A DNA stretch of 53,676 nt from Rosenbergiella collisarenosi (GTDB taxonomy: Bacteria > Pseudomonadota > Gammaproteobacteria > Enterobacterales > Enterobacteriaceae), in the NCBI RefSeq assembly GCF_018494085.1, contig NZ_JABBFP010000014.1:1-53676 (forward strand). Direction: 5' to 3'. Shown piece by piece: positions 26,943-35,478 of this stretch. Both the position numbers and the translations under genes were made by a program. Below the pieces are notes generated by a model. That model saw nothing but the letters and a program-made list of their open reading frames with translations. It did no database searches and was not told where the DNA came from. How positions within the stretch are numbered: the first letter of the stretch is position 1; the number at the start of each line of letters is the position of its first letter.

Positions 26943-27470
26943 GTGATCGATGATGATGGCTACCGCCCCAACGTGGGGATAGTAATTTGTAATCGTCAAG
27001 GGCAGGTGCTCTGGGCACGACGATTTGGTCAGCACTCTTGGCAATTTCCGCAAGGCGGAATTAATCCTGGAGAGACCGCAGAGCAGGCGATGTACCGTGA
27101 ATTATACGAAGAAGTGGGGCTGCACCGTAAAGATGTGCGCATCCTCGCATCAACGCGTAATTGGTTACGCTACAAATTACCCAAACGTTTGGTGCGATGG
27201 GATACACGTCCAGTTTGCATTGGCCAGAAGCAGAAATGGTTCTTGCTACAGTTACAGGGGCAAGATACGGCCGTTAATGTCCAACGCAGTAGCACCCCGG
27301 AATTCGATGGCTGGCGTTGGGTCAGCTTTTGGTATCCGGTACGGCAGGTCGTCTCCTTCAAACGAGATGTCTACCGGCGGGTAATGAAAGAATTTGCAAT
27401 ATCGCTAATGGTACAACCCGAAGGGGGAGGCCAGCGTACGAATTATCCAGGACGGCGTAAGAGAGGATAA
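26943..27470 (+). CDS. rppH: RNA pyrophosphohydrolase
   Basis: 175 residues from a GTG ([20 protein letters not shown]), nearly identical to E. coli RppH at the N-terminus. The Nudix box [22 protein letters not shown] (22 residues, here split: GGINPGE...REL.EEVG) is intact. It removes pyrophosphate from the 5' triphosphate of transcripts and so triggers RNase E decay. The C-terminus is basic (RRKRG). ptsP follows after three bases, as in E. coli, so they form an operon. Confidence 0.96.
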   Translation: MIDDDGYRPNVGIVICNRQGQVLWARRFGQHSWQFPQGGINPGETAEQAMYRELYEEVGLHRKDVRILASTRNWLRYKLPKRLVRWDTRPVCIGQKQKWFLLQLQGQDTAVNVQRSSTPEFDGWRWVSFWYPVRQVVSFKRDVYRRVMKEFAISLMVQPEGGGQRTNYPGRRKRG

Positions 27471-27473
27471 ATA

Positions 27474-29729
27474 ATGGCACTGAAGCTCACACAGTTACGG
27501 GATATTGTTGAAAAAGTGGCGAGTGCGCCACGGCTCAACGATGCACTGGAAATTCTCGTTAATGAAATCTGTCATACGATGGATACAGAGGTCTGTTCTC
27601 TGTATCTGGCGGATCATGAGCGCGGTTGCTATTACTTGATGGCGACGCGTGGCTTAAAAAAACCACGCGGTAAAAACATCACTCTCGCCTTGGATGAGGG
27701 GATCGTCGGCTTGGTGGGCCGCCTAGCCGAGCCGATTAACCTCGCCGATGCCCCATCACACCCGAGTTTTAAATTTATTCCCTCTGTTAATGAGGAGCAC
27801 TACCGTGCCTTCCTCGCAGCACCCATCGTATCGCGCCGCACTGTCTTAGGCGTATTGGTCGTCCAACAGCGTGAGACGCGGCAGTATGACGAGAGCGAGG
27901 AGTCGTTTCTCGTCACGCTTGCGACGCAGGTCGCAACGTTACTCTCGCCTTCACAACTGCGACAACTGTTTGGGCTTTATCGACAGAGTCGTTTACAGGG
28001 CATTGCCGCCTCTCCCGGTGTGGCGATCGCCCCCGGCTGGGTAGATCAGGTCCAACCGCTACTCGAACAAGTGACGAGAGCCTCGGCGCTGGATATCGAA
28101 CAAGAGCAAGAGCGCTTATTGTTAGCGATGTCTGAAGCGGGGGAGGAGTTCCGTCGTTATAGCAAGCGCTTCTCCGGGAGCGCGCAAAAAGAGAGTGCAG
28201 AGATTTTTAATCTCTACTCCCACTTGCTCAGCGAACCTCGGCTGAAAAAAAGCCTGCTCGCCGAAATTGAGCAGGGTATCGTCGCCGAATGGGCCGTGAA
28301 AGTGGTGATCGAAAAGTTCGCTGCGCAATTCTTGGAGCTAAAAGATAACTATCTGCGTGATCGCGCCAATGATCTCCGTGAACTCGGGCAACGCTTGCTC
28401 TTTCATCTCGATGACTCCCTACAAGGCAGTAACAGCTGGCCAGAACGTTTTGTGCTGGTGGCCGACGAACTTACCGCCACCTCCTTGGCGGAGATCCCAC
28501 AAGATCGGCTAGCCGGCATCGTCGTGCGCGATGGGGCGGCGAACTCTCATGCGGCAATCCTCACGCGTGCCCTAGGGATCCCTACCGTGATGGGGGTGGA
28601 TATCCGCCCTGAACAGCTGGATAAACGTCAGCTAATCGTCGATGCCTATCGCGGTGAGGTGTTGATCGAGCCCGAGCCGATCCTGATTAAAGAGTATCAG
28701 CGGCTGCTTAAAGAAGAGAATGCCCTGAGTAAGACGGCGGAAACTGCGGCGGAACTCGCCGGTGAGCTGAAGAGCGGCGAGCATATCACGATTCTGCTCA
28801 ACGCTGGACTGAGTGCTGAGCTTGAGCAGGCGCAAGATAAATGGGTTGAAGGGATCGGGCTATATCGTACTGAGGTTCCTTTTATGTTGCAGAGCGGCTT
28901 CCCTTCTGAGGAGGAGCAAGTTGCACAGTACCAAGGGATGCTTCAGCTCTTCCATCAAAAGCCAGTGACCCTACGTACCCTAGATATTGGGGCGGATAAA
29001 CAGCTGCCTTATATGCCGATCAGCGAAGAAAACCCGGCGCTCGGTTGGCGCGGTATTCGCCTGACCTTGGATCAGCCTGAGATTTTCCTGGTACAGATCC
29101 GGGCCATGCTGAGAGCAAACGCGGCATCGGGTAATCTACGTATCCTACTGCCGATGGTCACCAGTATCGAAGAGATCGACGACGCTCGTCATCTTATCGA
29201 CCGTGCCGCTCACGAGGTGGAAGAGTTATTGGGCTACGAGATCCCTAGGCCGCCTATTGGCATCATGCTTGAAGTGCCGTCGATGATTTTTCTGATCCCT
29301 CAGCTAGCGCTGAAGGTCGACTTTGTTTCAGTCGGGACCAACGATTTAACGCAATATTTATTGGCGGTGGACCGTAATAACAGCCGTGTGGCGAACCTGT
29401 ATAGCGCATTACATCCCGCCGTGTTACATGCGTTATATCGCATTATGGTGCTGGCCAAACGCGTCGACCTACCGGTCTTTTTATGTGGCGAGATGGCGGG
29501 GGACCCGACTTGCGTCCCTCTACTTATTGGGATGGGTTATCGCCACCTCAGCATGAACGGTAAGAATATTCCAAGGGTGAAGTATTTATTGCGTAACCTA
29601 GCGTGTAACGATACCGAACAGCTGACGGCACAAGTTCTCCAATCCAGTACTACCGACGAGGTACGCTATCAGATTTCCGTGTTTATGGAACGACGCGGAC
29701 TTGGAGGATTGATCCGCGGCGGTCGTTAA
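27474..29729 (+). CDS. ptsP: PTS enzyme I of the nitrogen system (EI-Ntr)
   Basis: 751 residues (E. coli 748). An N-terminal GAF domain (about 1-160) senses glutamine/2-oxoglutarate. Then comes the PEP-utilising phosphoryl-transfer part with the active-site His359 in GAANSHAAIL, and the TIM-barrel PEP-binding domain with GIGLYRTEVPF and SVGTNDLTQY. It phosphorylates NPr (PtsO), then EIIA-Ntr, controlling potassium and stress responses. It is coupled to rppH and followed by a palindromic hairpin at 29749-29766. Confidence 0.96.
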   Translation: MALKLTQLRDIVEKVASAPRLNDALEILVNEICHTMDTEVCSLYLADHERGCYYLMATRGLKKPRGKNITLALDEGIVGLVGRLAEPINLADAPSHPSFKFIPSVNEEHYRAFLAAPIVSRRTVLGVLVVQQRETRQYDESEESFLVTLATQVATLLSPSQLRQLFGLYRQSRLQGIAASPGVAIAPGWVDQVQPLLEQVTRASALDIEQEQERLLLAMSEAGEEFRRYSKRFSGSAQKESAEIFNLYSHLLSEPRLKKSLLAEIEQGIVAEWAVKVVIEKFAAQFLELKDNYLRDRANDLRELGQRLLFHLDDSLQGSNSWPERFVLVADELTATSLAEIPQDRLAGIVVRDGAANSHAAILTRALGIPTVMGVDIRPEQLDKRQLIVDAYRGEVLIEPEPILIKEYQRLLKEENALSKTAETAAELAGELKSGEHITILLNAGLSAELEQAQDKWVEGIGLYRTEVPFMLQSGFPSEEEQVAQYQGMLQLFHQKPVTLRTLDIGADKQLPYMPISEENPALGWRGIRLTLDQPEIFLVQIRAMLRANAASGNLRILLPMVTSIEEIDDARHLIDRAAHEVEELLGYEIPRPPIGIMLEVPSMIFLIPQLALKVDFVSVGTNDLTQYLLAVDRNNSRVANLYSALHPAVLHALYRIMVLAKRVDLPVFLCGEMAGDPTCVPLLIGMGYRHLSMNGKNIPRVKYLLRNLACNDTEQLTAQVLQSSTTDEVRYQISVFMERRGLGGLIRGGR

Positions 29730-29748
29730 TACTCCGCTACATTTACAC

Positions 29749-29766
29749 GCCCGCAAGCTTGCGGGC
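29749..29766. terminator. palindromic hairpin after ptsP
   Basis: GCCCGCAAGCTTGCGGGC is a perfect 18-base palindrome between ptsP and lgt. It is followed by TTATGC only, so termination strength is doubtful. Confidence 0.55.
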
Positions 29767-29851
29767 TTATGCTATGATTTCGCCCAACCTCCTTATTCAC
29801 CTCGTTTTTTTAGTCACGGTGAATGATTGATTTAATAACCTATGGTGCAAG

Positions 29852-30733
29852 ATGACTGCGAGCTATCTTAAATTCCCACAATTTGATCCGGTAATATTCT
29901 CTATCGGCCCAATCTCCCTCCACTGGTATGGATTGATGTACCTCGTCGGTTTTATCTTCGCAATGTGGCTCGCTACCCGTCGCGCAAATAAACCAGGAAG
30001 CGGGTGGACGAAAAACGAAGTCGAAAACTTATTGTATGCGGGTTTCCTCGGCGTATTCTTAGGGGGACGTATCGGCTATGTTTTATTTTATAACTTACCG
30101 CTGTTTCTTGAGAACCCGCTCTATCTGTTTAAAGTTTGGGATGGCGGGATGTCGTTCCACGGCGGATTGATTGGCGTTATCCTCGTAATGTTGATTTTCG
30201 CTCGTAAAACAAAACGTACGTTCTTCCAGGTCTCTGATTTTATCGCGCCGCTTATTCCTTTCGGTCTAGGTGCTGGACGTTTAGGCAACTTTATCAACGG
30301 CGAACTCTGGGGCCGTGTCGATCCTAACTCATCATGGGCAATGCTCTTCCCAGGTTCGCGTGATGAAGATATTGCTTTAATCCCGACTCACCCGCAGTGG
30401 CAGTCACTGTTAGACACCTATGGCGTCCTGCCTCGTCATCCTTCACAGCTCTATGAGCTGGCCTTGGAAGGGGTAGTACTCTTTATTATCCTGAATCTAT
30501 TCATCCGTAAACCGCGTCCGATGGGCAGCGTTTCGGGTCTATTTCTGATAGGCTATGGCGCTTTCCGCATTATCGTCGAGTTCTTCCGCCAGCCGGATGC
30601 ACAATTAGGCCTATTTGGTGGCGTCATTAGTATGGGGCAGATCCTCTCTATTCCAATGATTGTTGCCGGGCTGATAATGATGATTTGGGCGTACAAGCGC
30701 CAGCCAACGACCGTAACGAGTGAAGTAAAATGA
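29852..30733 (+). CDS. lgt: prolipoprotein diacylglyceryl transferase
   Basis: 293 residues, polytopic inner-membrane enzyme that adds diacylglycerol from phosphatidylglycerol to lipobox Cys. The conserved signatures are [22 protein letters not shown] (with the essential His) and [16 protein letters not shown]. Length and sequence agree with E. coli Lgt (291). Its stop overlaps the thyA start (ATGA), giving the conserved lgt-thyA pair. It modifies the lipoproteins encoded elsewhere in the window (YgdR, the efflux channel, the two near the CDI locus). Confidence 0.96.
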   Translation: MTASYLKFPQFDPVIFSIGPISLHWYGLMYLVGFIFAMWLATRRANKPGSGWTKNEVENLLYAGFLGVFLGGRIGYVLFYNLPLFLENPLYLFKVWDGGMSFHGGLIGVILVMLIFARKTKRTFFQVSDFIAPLIPFGLGAGRLGNFINGELWGRVDPNSSWAMLFPGSRDEDIALIPTHPQWQSLLDTYGVLPRHPSQLYELALEGVVLFIILNLFIRKPRPMGSVSGLFLIGYGAFRIIVEFFRQPDAQLGLFGGVISMGQILSIPMIVAGLIMMIWAYKRQPTTVTSEVK

Positions 30734-31524
30734 ATCAATATTTGCAACTGATGCAGAAAGTCCTCGCTGAAGGGGCGGTAAAAGACGACCGTACCGGAAC
30801 CGGAACGCTGTCTATTTTCGGGCACCAGATGCGTTTCGACCTGCAACAGGGTTTCCCGCTAGTCACCACCAAAAAGTGTCACCTACGCTCGATTATCCAT
30901 GAGCTGCTGTGGTTCCTGAAAGGAGACACTAATATCGCCTACCTGAAAGAAAATAAGGTCACTATTTGGGATGAGTGGGCAGACGAGCAAGGGAATTTAG
31001 GCCCGGTCTATGGTCAACAATGGCGTAGCTGGCCTGCAGCTGATGGTCGACATATTGATCAGATCAGCGAAGTGATCCGGCAAATCAAGCAGGATCCTGA
31101 CTCCCGTCGTATTATTGTCTCGGCGTGGAATGTCGGAGAGTTGGATAAGATGGCGTTGGCCCCTTGCCACGCGTTTTTCCAGTTCTACGTGGTTAACGGT
31201 AAGTTAAGCTGCCAGCTCTACCAGCGCTCTTGCGACGTGTTCTTAGGGCTACCGTTTAACATCGCCAGCTACGCGCTATTAGTGCATATGGTCGCTCAGC
31301 AGTGTGACCTTGAGGTCGGCGACTTTGTATGGACGGGGGGAGATACCCATCTTTACTCCAATCACCTCGAGCAGGCTCAGTTACAACTGACCCGCGAGCC
31401 GCGTGCGCTCCCGAAGCTCGTTATCAAACGTAAGCCCGACTCAATTTTTGACTACCGCTTCGATGATTTCGAGATTGAGGGTTACGACCCACATCCGGCA
31501 ATCAAAGCCCCGGTCGCTATTTAG
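30730..31524 (+). CDS. thyA: thymidylate synthase
   Basis: 264 residues, the same length as E. coli ThyA. It methylates dUMP to dTMP with methylene-tetrahydrofolate. The nucleophile Cys is in [12 protein letters not shown]; the phosphate-binding RRII is in [29 protein letters not shown] is the folate/dUMP site. Translation is coupled to lgt. A strong terminator follows at 31531. In E. coli the prepilin gene ppdA comes next; here a rhodopsin pair is interposed. Confidence 0.97.
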   Translation: MNQYLQLMQKVLAEGAVKDDRTGTGTLSIFGHQMRFDLQQGFPLVTTKKCHLRSIIHELLWFLKGDTNIAYLKENKVTIWDEWADEQGNLGPVYGQQWRSWPAADGRHIDQISEVIRQIKQDPDSRRIIVSAWNVGELDKMALAPCHAFFQFYVVNGKLSCQLYQRSCDVFLGLPFNIASYALLVHMVAQQCDLEVGDFVWTGGDTHLYSNHLEQAQLQLTREPRALPKLVIKRKPDSIFDYRFDDFEIEGYDPHPAIKAPVAI

Positions 31525-31530
31525 TCGTGT

Positions 31531-31558
31531 AAACCGCTCTTTCGAGCGGTTTTTTTTT
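31531..31558 (+). terminator. rho-independent terminator after thyA
   Basis: AAACCGCTC-TTTC-GAGCGGTTT is a perfect 9-bp stem with a four-base loop, followed by a run of T to 31558. Confidence 0.9.
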
Positions 31559-31704
31559 GCTCTCATTTCCGTATTGTCATGCAGTGATTATTTTAATGCG
31601 GAGTAGCTTGAATTATTCAACTAATCGTTTATCAGTACTCCACGTTAATCAGTAAATCAAGAGAAAATAAATATATATATTTGCCGTTAAATCCACGCAT
31701 AAAT

Positions 31705-31732
31705 TTGCACAATCGCTAACTCCTCATATACT
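31705..31732 (+). promoter_or_regulatory. candidate sigma-70 promoter of the rhodopsin operon
   Basis: TTGCAC and TATACT with a 16-base spacer lie in AT-rich DNA about 80 bases before the rhodopsin start. The surrounding stretch 31559-31811 holds no gene. Confidence 0.4.
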
Positions 31733-31811
31733 TATCGAGAATGTTTAAATTTTAAAAAACTACTTTTATCAGTGGTTTATAACTATATTTTACTCTTCAC
31801 GGAGAAGCTTA

Positions 31812-32525
31812 ATGGATCAGCTGCCCTTCACGATTGGGTTTATAATTATGTCGCTAGCGTCGCTGGCAATATATTTTACTGGAAGGAAAAAAATATCAAT
31901 AAAGAATCATGTCATGATGCATTCGCTGGTGACATTTATTGCCGCTACCGCCTATTTAGCAATGGCATTAGGCGTTGGTAATATTCTTTTGGATAATGGT
32001 ACTACCCTCTATATAGCAAGATATATAGATTGGTCGTTAACTACTCCTCTATTATTGGCTGGGCTAGTATTAATTGCCTTTCACGAATATACCGCATCAA
32101 GCCAAGTAAGCGGCTATTTAACGGCCATTATCGGCTTGGATATCGTGATGATCGTGACAGGCCTACTTTCCTCCGTGGCCGAGACAGCGCTGGTTAAGGA
32201 AGTGTGGTTTGTGTGGTCTTGTGCCGCATTTCTCGGCGTCATCTATTTATTATGGGGACCGTTACGAAAAATCGCTGCAACGCGCGCGCTGACCACCCCA
32301 GGTGGATATTATAAAAACATTACGCTGCTTACTCTAGTATGGCTAATTTATCCGCTGGTCTTCGCGGTGGGTCCAGAAGGACTTGGCGTGATCACCGATA
32401 ATGCCTCAGTCTGGAGTTTCCTCGTTCTAGATGTGATCGCGAAGGTGCTGTACGCCTTCTACGCGGCGAAAGTCCTGGCGAAATCTTTCCAACCTACTGT
32501 TGTTGAGAGCACACTCGGTTCATGA
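31812..32525 (+). CDS. microbial (type 1) rhodopsin, DTG-motif light-driven proton pump candidate
   Basis: 237 residues with seven membrane helices. Helix C reads ARYIDWSLTTPLLLAGLVL: Arg70, Asp73 (counter-ion and proton acceptor) and Thr77 match bacteriorhodopsin Arg82, Asp85 and Thr89. The cytoplasmic proton donor Asp96 is replaced by Gly84, giving a DTG motif. Helix G (LVLDVIAKVLY) carries Asp207 and the retinal lysine Lys211. Leu81, at the proteorhodopsin position 105 equivalent, predicts green absorption. DTG rhodopsins, including one from Pantoea vagans, are known proton pumps. The start has GGAG eight bases upstream. The next gene overlaps by four bases and encodes the retinal-forming enzyme. 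The pump would add to proton motive force in light. Confidence 0.93.
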   Translation: MDQLPFTIGFIIMSLASLAIYFTGRKKISIKNHVMMHSLVTFIAATAYLAMALGVGNILLDNGTTLYIARYIDWSLTTPLLLAGLVLIAFHEYTASSQVSGYLTAIIGLDIVMIVTGLLSSVAETALVKEVWFVWSCAAFLGVIYLLWGPLRKIAATRALTTPGGYYKNITLLTLVWLIYPLVFAVGPEGLGVITDNASVWSFLVLDVIAKVLYAFYAAKVLAKSFQPTVVESTLGS

Positions 32526-33331
32526 GTCTGCGGCAGCATAGCGTTGGTAAAGGGCTTCTTTATTTGGCGGCGCTAGTTGCCGCCTTGAGCCCCTCTTTTT
32601 ATCAGGCTATTTTCGCCGTTATCGGTATCGGTATTATTGGCATGGCCCATGGCGCGAGTGACTTGGCCGTCGTGGAATCACGTAAAAGAACTGCCTTCTT
32701 AAGCTGTTACCTGGTGATGATGCTGTGTTGTTTACTCTTCTGGCAGCTCAGCCCCGCTATCGCACTACCGAGTTTTCTTATTGCATCGGCTATCCACTTC
32801 GTACTGGAAGAACCCCCGACAAAATCATGGATGATAAGGCTTTCACTCGGCATAGGGCTAATCACTCTTCCAACGCTATTCCATGCCGAGAGTACACTGC
32901 AATTACTCGAGTATGCGGGGTTCTCTGCGCAGGAATTACCGGCATTTATGGTGTTTATGCGTCTACTAGGCGGGATAACCGCGTTTATCCTGATTGTTGC
33001 GACGTGCAGGACTCGCCACTACTCCTCCCTCTGTGCAGTGCTCGCCTTACTTTTCTTCCCCCCACTTGTCGGTTTTACGCTAGGCTTTCTGGTGCTCCAT
33101 GCTTTCCCGCAGACAGAGTCTCGTCGCGATGCATTGGGCTGTAAAAACTATACGCATTATCTATCAATGACCTGGCCTATATTAGGATTAGCCGTGCTGT
33201 TCTCACTTTTTCTCATTAGCGTGTGCTTACCTGATACGCAAAATAGCGTACGATCCGCTTTTACGGTACTCACTGCCTTAGCCATTCCCCATTTACTTAT
33301 TACTCCTTATTTTGAACGGCGTAAGCGCTAA
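32522..33331 (+). CDS. blh: Brp/Blh-family beta-carotene 15,15'-dioxygenase
   Basis: 269 residues, mostly hydrophobic, with about seven to eight membrane segments. The four conserved His regions of the Brp/Blh family are present: GMAHGASDLAV, SAIHFVLEE, LVLHAFPQTE and IPHLLIT. These His bind the iron that cleaves beta-carotene into two retinal molecules. The gene overlaps the rhodopsin stop (ATGA), so pigment and protein are coupled. Beta-carotene must come from crt genes outside the window, so the organism should be pigmented or contain an opsin-dedicated carotene pathway. Confidence 0.9.
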   Translation: MSLRQHSVGKGLLYLAALVAALSPSFYQAIFAVIGIGIIGMAHGASDLAVVESRKRTAFLSCYLVMMLCCLLFWQLSPAIALPSFLIASAIHFVLEEPPTKSWMIRLSLGIGLITLPTLFHAESTLQLLEYAGFSAQELPAFMVFMRLLGGITAFILIVATCRTRHYSSLCAVLALLFFPPLVGFTLGFLVLHAFPQTESRRDALGCKNYTHYLSMTWPILGLAVLFSLFLISVCLPDTQNSVRSAFTVLTALAIPHLLITPYFERRKR

Positions 33332-33646
33332 ATTTTTATTTATCTCTACACATATATTTAATTATTAATAATAGGAATTAAAATAGTATTATTTTTTAGC
33401 CTATCGCCCACCCATAAAGTGAAATGTTGACCTATGGGGTAAGGGTACAGACCTATTTCAATGAGAGAAAAAACACGACTAATACTAGCGAGTTGTCGCG
33501 TTTTTTACCGCTCGCCTTTGTGTTTCTTTGGCTTAACTCGCATATTTTTAACTTTTCTCAATTCTTCTTTAATACGATTGGAAGTTATCTTCAAGGCTTA
33601 AGTGAATCGATTAGACCGAGTCACACGCCAGGTTTAGGCTTTTCCC
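33332..33646. other. AT-rich intergenic stretch between blh and ppdA
   Basis: No convincing gene or RNA. A plus-strand frame beginning at 33424 runs into ppdA but has no ribosome site and no recognisable product. The stretch probably holds the ppdA promoter. Confidence 0.4.
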
Positions 33647-34123
33647 ATGCCTACTTCACCTCGTGCTTCACAAGCTGGTTTTACGCTATTGGAAATACTG
33701 ATTGTGCTCCTGATCACTACGATATTGGTGGGGCTTGCCAGTCGCTCCCTCACGCAGTGGCAGCAGCGGCAAGCAGTGAGGGCAAGTGCCATTGATCTGG
33801 CCCATTTTTTAAACCGCTTGCGGCAACAAGCCAGTCGGTATCACTCTACGGTCGTGGTGGCAGTAGCGCCCTCGGCAGATAACGTCCGTGTGGTGGCCAA
33901 CAGCGACCCGCGGGTAGGGCTAGAACAGCACTGGGAATGGCGGCCACTAGACTCGGCGGTTCAGGTTGTCGCCATCGTGGGCGAGCCACGTTTTTTTGGG
34001 AAACACAGTACCGCATGGCCAGGGAGTATCGAGATCGGTAACAAGGCCGCACGCTGGCGAATTATTATTTCGGCTCACGGGCGCGTGCGTTATTGCCAGG
34101 CACAAGATAAAGGCTGCCAATGA
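33647..34123 (+). CDS. ppdA: prepilin-type protein PpdA
   Basis: 158 residues. A short basic leader ends in QAG, followed by FTLLEILIVLLITTILVGLA: the type IV prepilin signature with Gly at -1, Phe at +1 and Glu at +5. It is processed by a prepilin peptidase at the inner membrane. The C-terminal part has a conserved Cys pair near the end (YCQAQDKGC). It is a minor pseudopilin-like protein by family. The four-gene cluster ppdA-ppdB-ygdB-ppdC upstream of recC is conserved in E. coli. The start is 3 kb downstream of lgt because of the rhodopsin insertion. Confidence 0.9.
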   Translation: MPTSPRASQAGFTLLEILIVLLITTILVGLASRSLTQWQQRQAVRASAIDLAHFLNRLRQQASRYHSTVVVAVAPSADNVRVVANSDPRVGLEQHWEWRPLDSAVQVVAIVGEPRFFGKHSTAWPGSIEIGNKAARWRIIISAHGRVRYCQAQDKGCQ

Positions 34124-34671
34124 GACCCCTTTCGTCTGCACAAGAGGGCTTTAGCCTGATTGAATTATTAATAGCCTTAACATTAGGAGCAGTAGTATTG
34201 CTCAGCGTGGAACGCCTGTTACCGCAGATCTGGTTACAGGCAGCCGCCCTTGAACAACGTCAGCTCGCGCGAGCTGAAGGGCACCGCTTACTATTACAGC
34301 TGGAAAAAGCGATTCGGCGGGCGGGGTTTTGTAATGGTGATAACTGTAAGGGGGTAGCCATGGAGATAAAGGACGGTGGTAAGTGTTTACTTCTACGCTG
34401 GGATGATAATGCTAATGGTCAATGGGAAGGGATAGCCCATCCACAGAGTGACTATTTCGGTTATCGCCATCGCGATAACCTACTCGAGTCAGCCAGAGGG
34501 GTTGGTAATTGCCAGCTAGGCCACTGGTCGCGACTCAATCAGCCTTCGCAGGTACAAATCATCGATTTTTCGGTACAGCAAGTTGGAGCGCGGGTTGAGG
34601 TCGTGCTTACGATCAAAGCGGGTAAGTACACACTTAGGCGAAAGCACATCGTTAATCGAGAGAATAGCTAG
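34120..34671 (+). CDS. ppdB: prepilin-type protein PpdB
   Basis: 183 residues, overlapping ppdA by four bases (ATGA). The leader ends in QEG and is followed by FSLIELLIALTLGAVVLLSV, again Gly at -1 and Glu at +5. Cys residues in GFCNGDNCKG and GNCQLG may form disulphides. It is similar in plan to PilW/GspJ-type minor pilins. Its role in E. coli is in minor pilin assembly; here it is inferred by position. Confidence 0.9.
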   Translation: MRPLSSAQEGFSLIELLIALTLGAVVLLSVERLLPQIWLQAAALEQRQLARAEGHRLLLQLEKAIRRAGFCNGDNCKGVAMEIKDGGKCLLLRWDDNANGQWEGIAHPQSDYFGYRHRDNLLESARGVGNCQLGHWSRLNQPSQVQIIDFSVQQVGARVEVVLTIKAGKYTLRRKHIVNRENS

Positions 34672-35136
34672 TTGAAACCGCAACTACCGCCTTATGTACT
34701 GATGCAACAGGGCAACGTTACGCTATTGGCCGTGTTAGTCGTTACGCTACTCGCGAGTACTCTTTTACGCGCCACGAGTCACTCTCTTCGCTATGGCGCT
34801 CAGCAGGTCAACGATGAAAAACAGTATCTTCAAGCTTTTTATCAAGCTCAATCTGCGTTGGCGTGGGGACTACCCTATCCTTGGCCGGCTGCGCAGGGTT
34901 GGCATTGTCCCGTCTCGCCTTCTCCGACATTTTCTCTCTGTTTGTGGCGGGAAACGGAGACTGAAGGGTGGTTACGAGGGCGTTCGCAAAAAAGTGAGTG
35001 GTTACTCTGGCAGAGGGTTACGTTTTCGAAAGACGTGCCACACGCTGCACGACGCCACCCACGGGGGTGGATCGATGAGTGTCCATTATCCCCCGAACAG
35101 TGCTACCGTCAGTTGCCAAGGAATGAGTCTCGTTGA
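34672..35136 (+). CDS. ygdB: YgdB-like minor prepilin protein (DUF2509)
   Basis: 154 residues if started at the TTG directly after the ppdB stop, which has GAGAGAA upstream. A start at the ATG at 34702 (MQQGNVTLLAVLVV) is also possible. It has one N-terminal hydrophobic helix, QGNVTLLAVLVVTLLAS. The mature part is Trp- and Cys-containing and ends in PRGWIDECPLSPEQCYRQLP, as in E. coli YgdB. The overlap of 62 bases with ppdC is unusual in size but follows from the conserved gene order. Confidence 0.8.
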   Translation: MKPQLPPYVLMQQGNVTLLAVLVVTLLASTLLRATSHSLRYGAQQVNDEKQYLQAFYQAQSALAWGLPYPWPAAQGWHCPVSPSPTFSLCLWRETETEGWLRGRSQKSEWLLWQRVTFSKDVPHAARRHPRGWIDECPLSPEQCYRQLPRNESR

Positions 35137-35401
35137 GGTACTCGTGGCGATCACACTCTTGGCGATCAGTAGCTTGCTGCTACTTCGCTACGCGCAAACC
35201 CTGCACAGTAGTGAACAGACGCAGTGGCAGCGCCGAGAAATATGGCGTCAGCTGGCACAGCGATTGGAAGGCGGGGGGGAGGAGCTCCGTTACCTGAATG
35301 AACAGGCGACGATGGCCGATGGGGGCTGTCATTGGCAACGGGTAGAGTGGCATCCGCCGAATCACTCACCTCTGTATCTTGAACGTCTACGCTGCCCATA
35401 G
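35075..35401 (+). CDS. ppdC: prepilin-type protein PpdC
   Basis: 108 residues from the ATG at 35075. The leader ends in SCQG and the mature part begins MSLVEVLVAITLLAISSLLL, a prepilin signature with Glu at +5. The frame is open further upstream through ygdB, but the prepilin leader fixes the start to this region. The C-terminus ends in LERLRCP. It is followed after 77 bases, which include a TATACT element at 35442, by recC. Confidence 0.85.
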   Translation: MSVHYPPNSATVSCQGMSLVEVLVAITLLAISSLLLLRYAQTLHSSEQTQWQRREIWRQLAQRLEGGGEELRYLNEQATMADGGCHWQRVEWHPPNHSPLYLERLRCP

Positions 35402-35478
35402 CAAAGTTATGCGCGAGGTCGTGATAACAGACCAAGCGAGGTATACTACGCGCTAATTAGTAGGAAAAAGAGGTCACT

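Noticed and set aside
33424-33795. A 123-codon plus-strand frame between blh and ppdA.
   Set aside because: It overlaps the prepilin gene ppdA in another frame, has no ribosome site, and its second half is the shadow of ppdA.
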